Shown: piece by piece, positions 4,786-5,036 of the stretch
Layout of the letters: each line of letters opens with the position of its first letter
Numbering within the stretch: position 1 is the stretch's first letter
Notes under the pieces: model-generated
What the model saw: only the letters and a program-made list of their open reading frames with translations
The model's database searches: none
What the model was told of the DNA's origin: nothing
Made by a program: the position numbers and the translations under genes
Source of the DNA: Spirochaetia bacterium
GTDB taxonomy: Bacteria; Spirochaetota; Spirochaetia; PWKH01
Direction: 5' to 3'
Assembly (NCBI GenBank): GCA_021736545.1
Contig: JAIPFS010000124.1
Coordinates: 1 to 5,036, forward strand
DNA: 5,036 nt

Positions 4786-5036
4786 TTACTGTTTTGCTAA
4801 AGTAATCCGTACAACTGTTCCGACATTCTGTTTTCCAGTTATACGGATTTCAGCTTTCTCATGGTAGTACAAATCAAGTCGATGGCGTACATTTTCGATA
4901 CCCACATGCTCATTTCTCACCTGTTCTTCCCCTGCACGCTCATTCCCAACTTGCTCAGCATGGGGCTGTACGGATGGAGCATCTTCGGGCATATCTTTTG
5001 TATACCCGATTCCGTTATCTCGTATACAGATTACCA
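4786..5036 (-). CDS. Sensor histidine kinase, YesM-like, C-terminal fragment (gene continues past window edge)
   Basis: The last 82 residues of a kinase are readable in frame from 5034 down to the TAA at 4786-4788. They hold part of the HATPase_c domain: the G1 box RDNGIG, then an ATP-lid stretch of about 33 residues, then the G2 region HVGIENV followed by RHRLDLYY, and a final GTVVRITL strand. The G2 pattern with the following LYY is typical of YesM-type kinases, which sense extracellular sugar-related cues through an N-terminal membrane/Cache region; that part is outside the window. It precedes the response-regulator gene on the same strand with a 41-base gap, so the two form a pair. The ATG at 4992 is an internal methionine, not the start. 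The lid contains an imperfect 10-residue duplication (EQVGNER/EQVRNEH). Confidence 0.87.
   Translation of the reverse strand, partial: VICIRDNGIGYTKDMPEDAPSVQPHAEQVGNERAGEEQVRNEHVGIENVRHRLDLYYHEKAEIRITGKQNVGTVVRITLAKQ
4900..4959. repeat. Imperfect 30-bp tandem repeat in kinase ATP lid
   Basis: Segments 4900-4929 and 4930-4959 align without gaps at about 19 of 30 bases and encode AEQVGNERAG and EEQVRNEHVG on the - strand, 6 of 10 residues identical. The period is a multiple of three and in frame. An old duplication in the lid is plausible, but the divergence means coincidence cannot be excluded. Confidence 0.4.

Noticed and set aside
4786..4992. A separate 68-residue small gene starting at ATG 4992
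   Set aside because: The frame continues upstream to the window edge and encodes the G1 box DNGIG of a kinase, so the ATG is an internal methionine.
1..5036. CRISPR arrays, tRNA or rRNA genes, insertion sequences, phage or toxin-antitoxin modules
   Set aside because: No regularly spaced repeats, no tRNA cloverleaf signatures, no transposase-like frames or terminal inverted repeats were seen; almost all bases are covered by the six genes described.

Overview
The window looks like a bacterial carbohydrate-uptake locus. It holds a classical CUT1-type ABC importer operon on the + strand (substrate-binding protein, two permeases, then a small HAD-family phosphatase), facing a YesM/YesN-type two-component system on the - strand. 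The best taxonomic hint is the binding protein: a cleavable signal peptide without a lipobox cysteine, followed by GAGAQEKEE at the mature N-terminus. This points to a diderm with a free periplasmic binding protein, and I associate that kind of N-terminus with Spirochaetota (Spirochaeta/Sediminispirochaeta/Treponema relatives). This is inference from sequence style, not a database result. Base composition looks moderate, slightly AT-rich by eye.

Layout. Bases 1-118 hold the operon control region: a good sigma70-like promoter (TTGTTA, 17 bp, TACAAT), a perfect short palindrome inside its spacer, a second inverted repeat flanking the -10 box, and a weak LacI-type half-conserved operator further upstream. 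119-1417 encodes the binding protein. The 150-base gap that follows holds a perfect 10-bp stem-loop with no T-tract, which probably separates high binding-protein expression from low permease expression. 1568-2488 and 2531-3415 encode the two inner-membrane permeases, each with an EAA loop. 3419-3979 encodes a YihX-like HAD hydrolase starting 3 bases after the second permease stop. Its 3' end overlaps by 9 bp the 3' end of the convergent response-regulator gene (3971-4744, - strand). Upstream of that, on the same strand, is the C-terminal end of a histidine kinase gene (4786-5036) that runs out of the window.

How the parts fit. The binding protein would capture a sugar or oligosaccharide in the periplasm and the two permeases would move it inward. 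No ATP-binding subunit is encoded here, so the importer probably uses a shared UgpC/MsmX-type ATPase encoded elsewhere, which is usual for CUT1 systems. The HAD protein could dephosphorylate a sugar phosphate derived from the imported substrate. The two-component system probably senses a related extracellular cue and controls this operon, but that is inferred from proximity.

I do not see a clearly novel system. This is a fairly ordinary sugar-transport locus with a few details worth checking: the operator arrangement in the promoter, the intercistronic hairpin with an alternative fold, the translationally coupled sugar-phosphatase-like gene, the tail-to-tail overlap, and some oddities in the two-component proteins.
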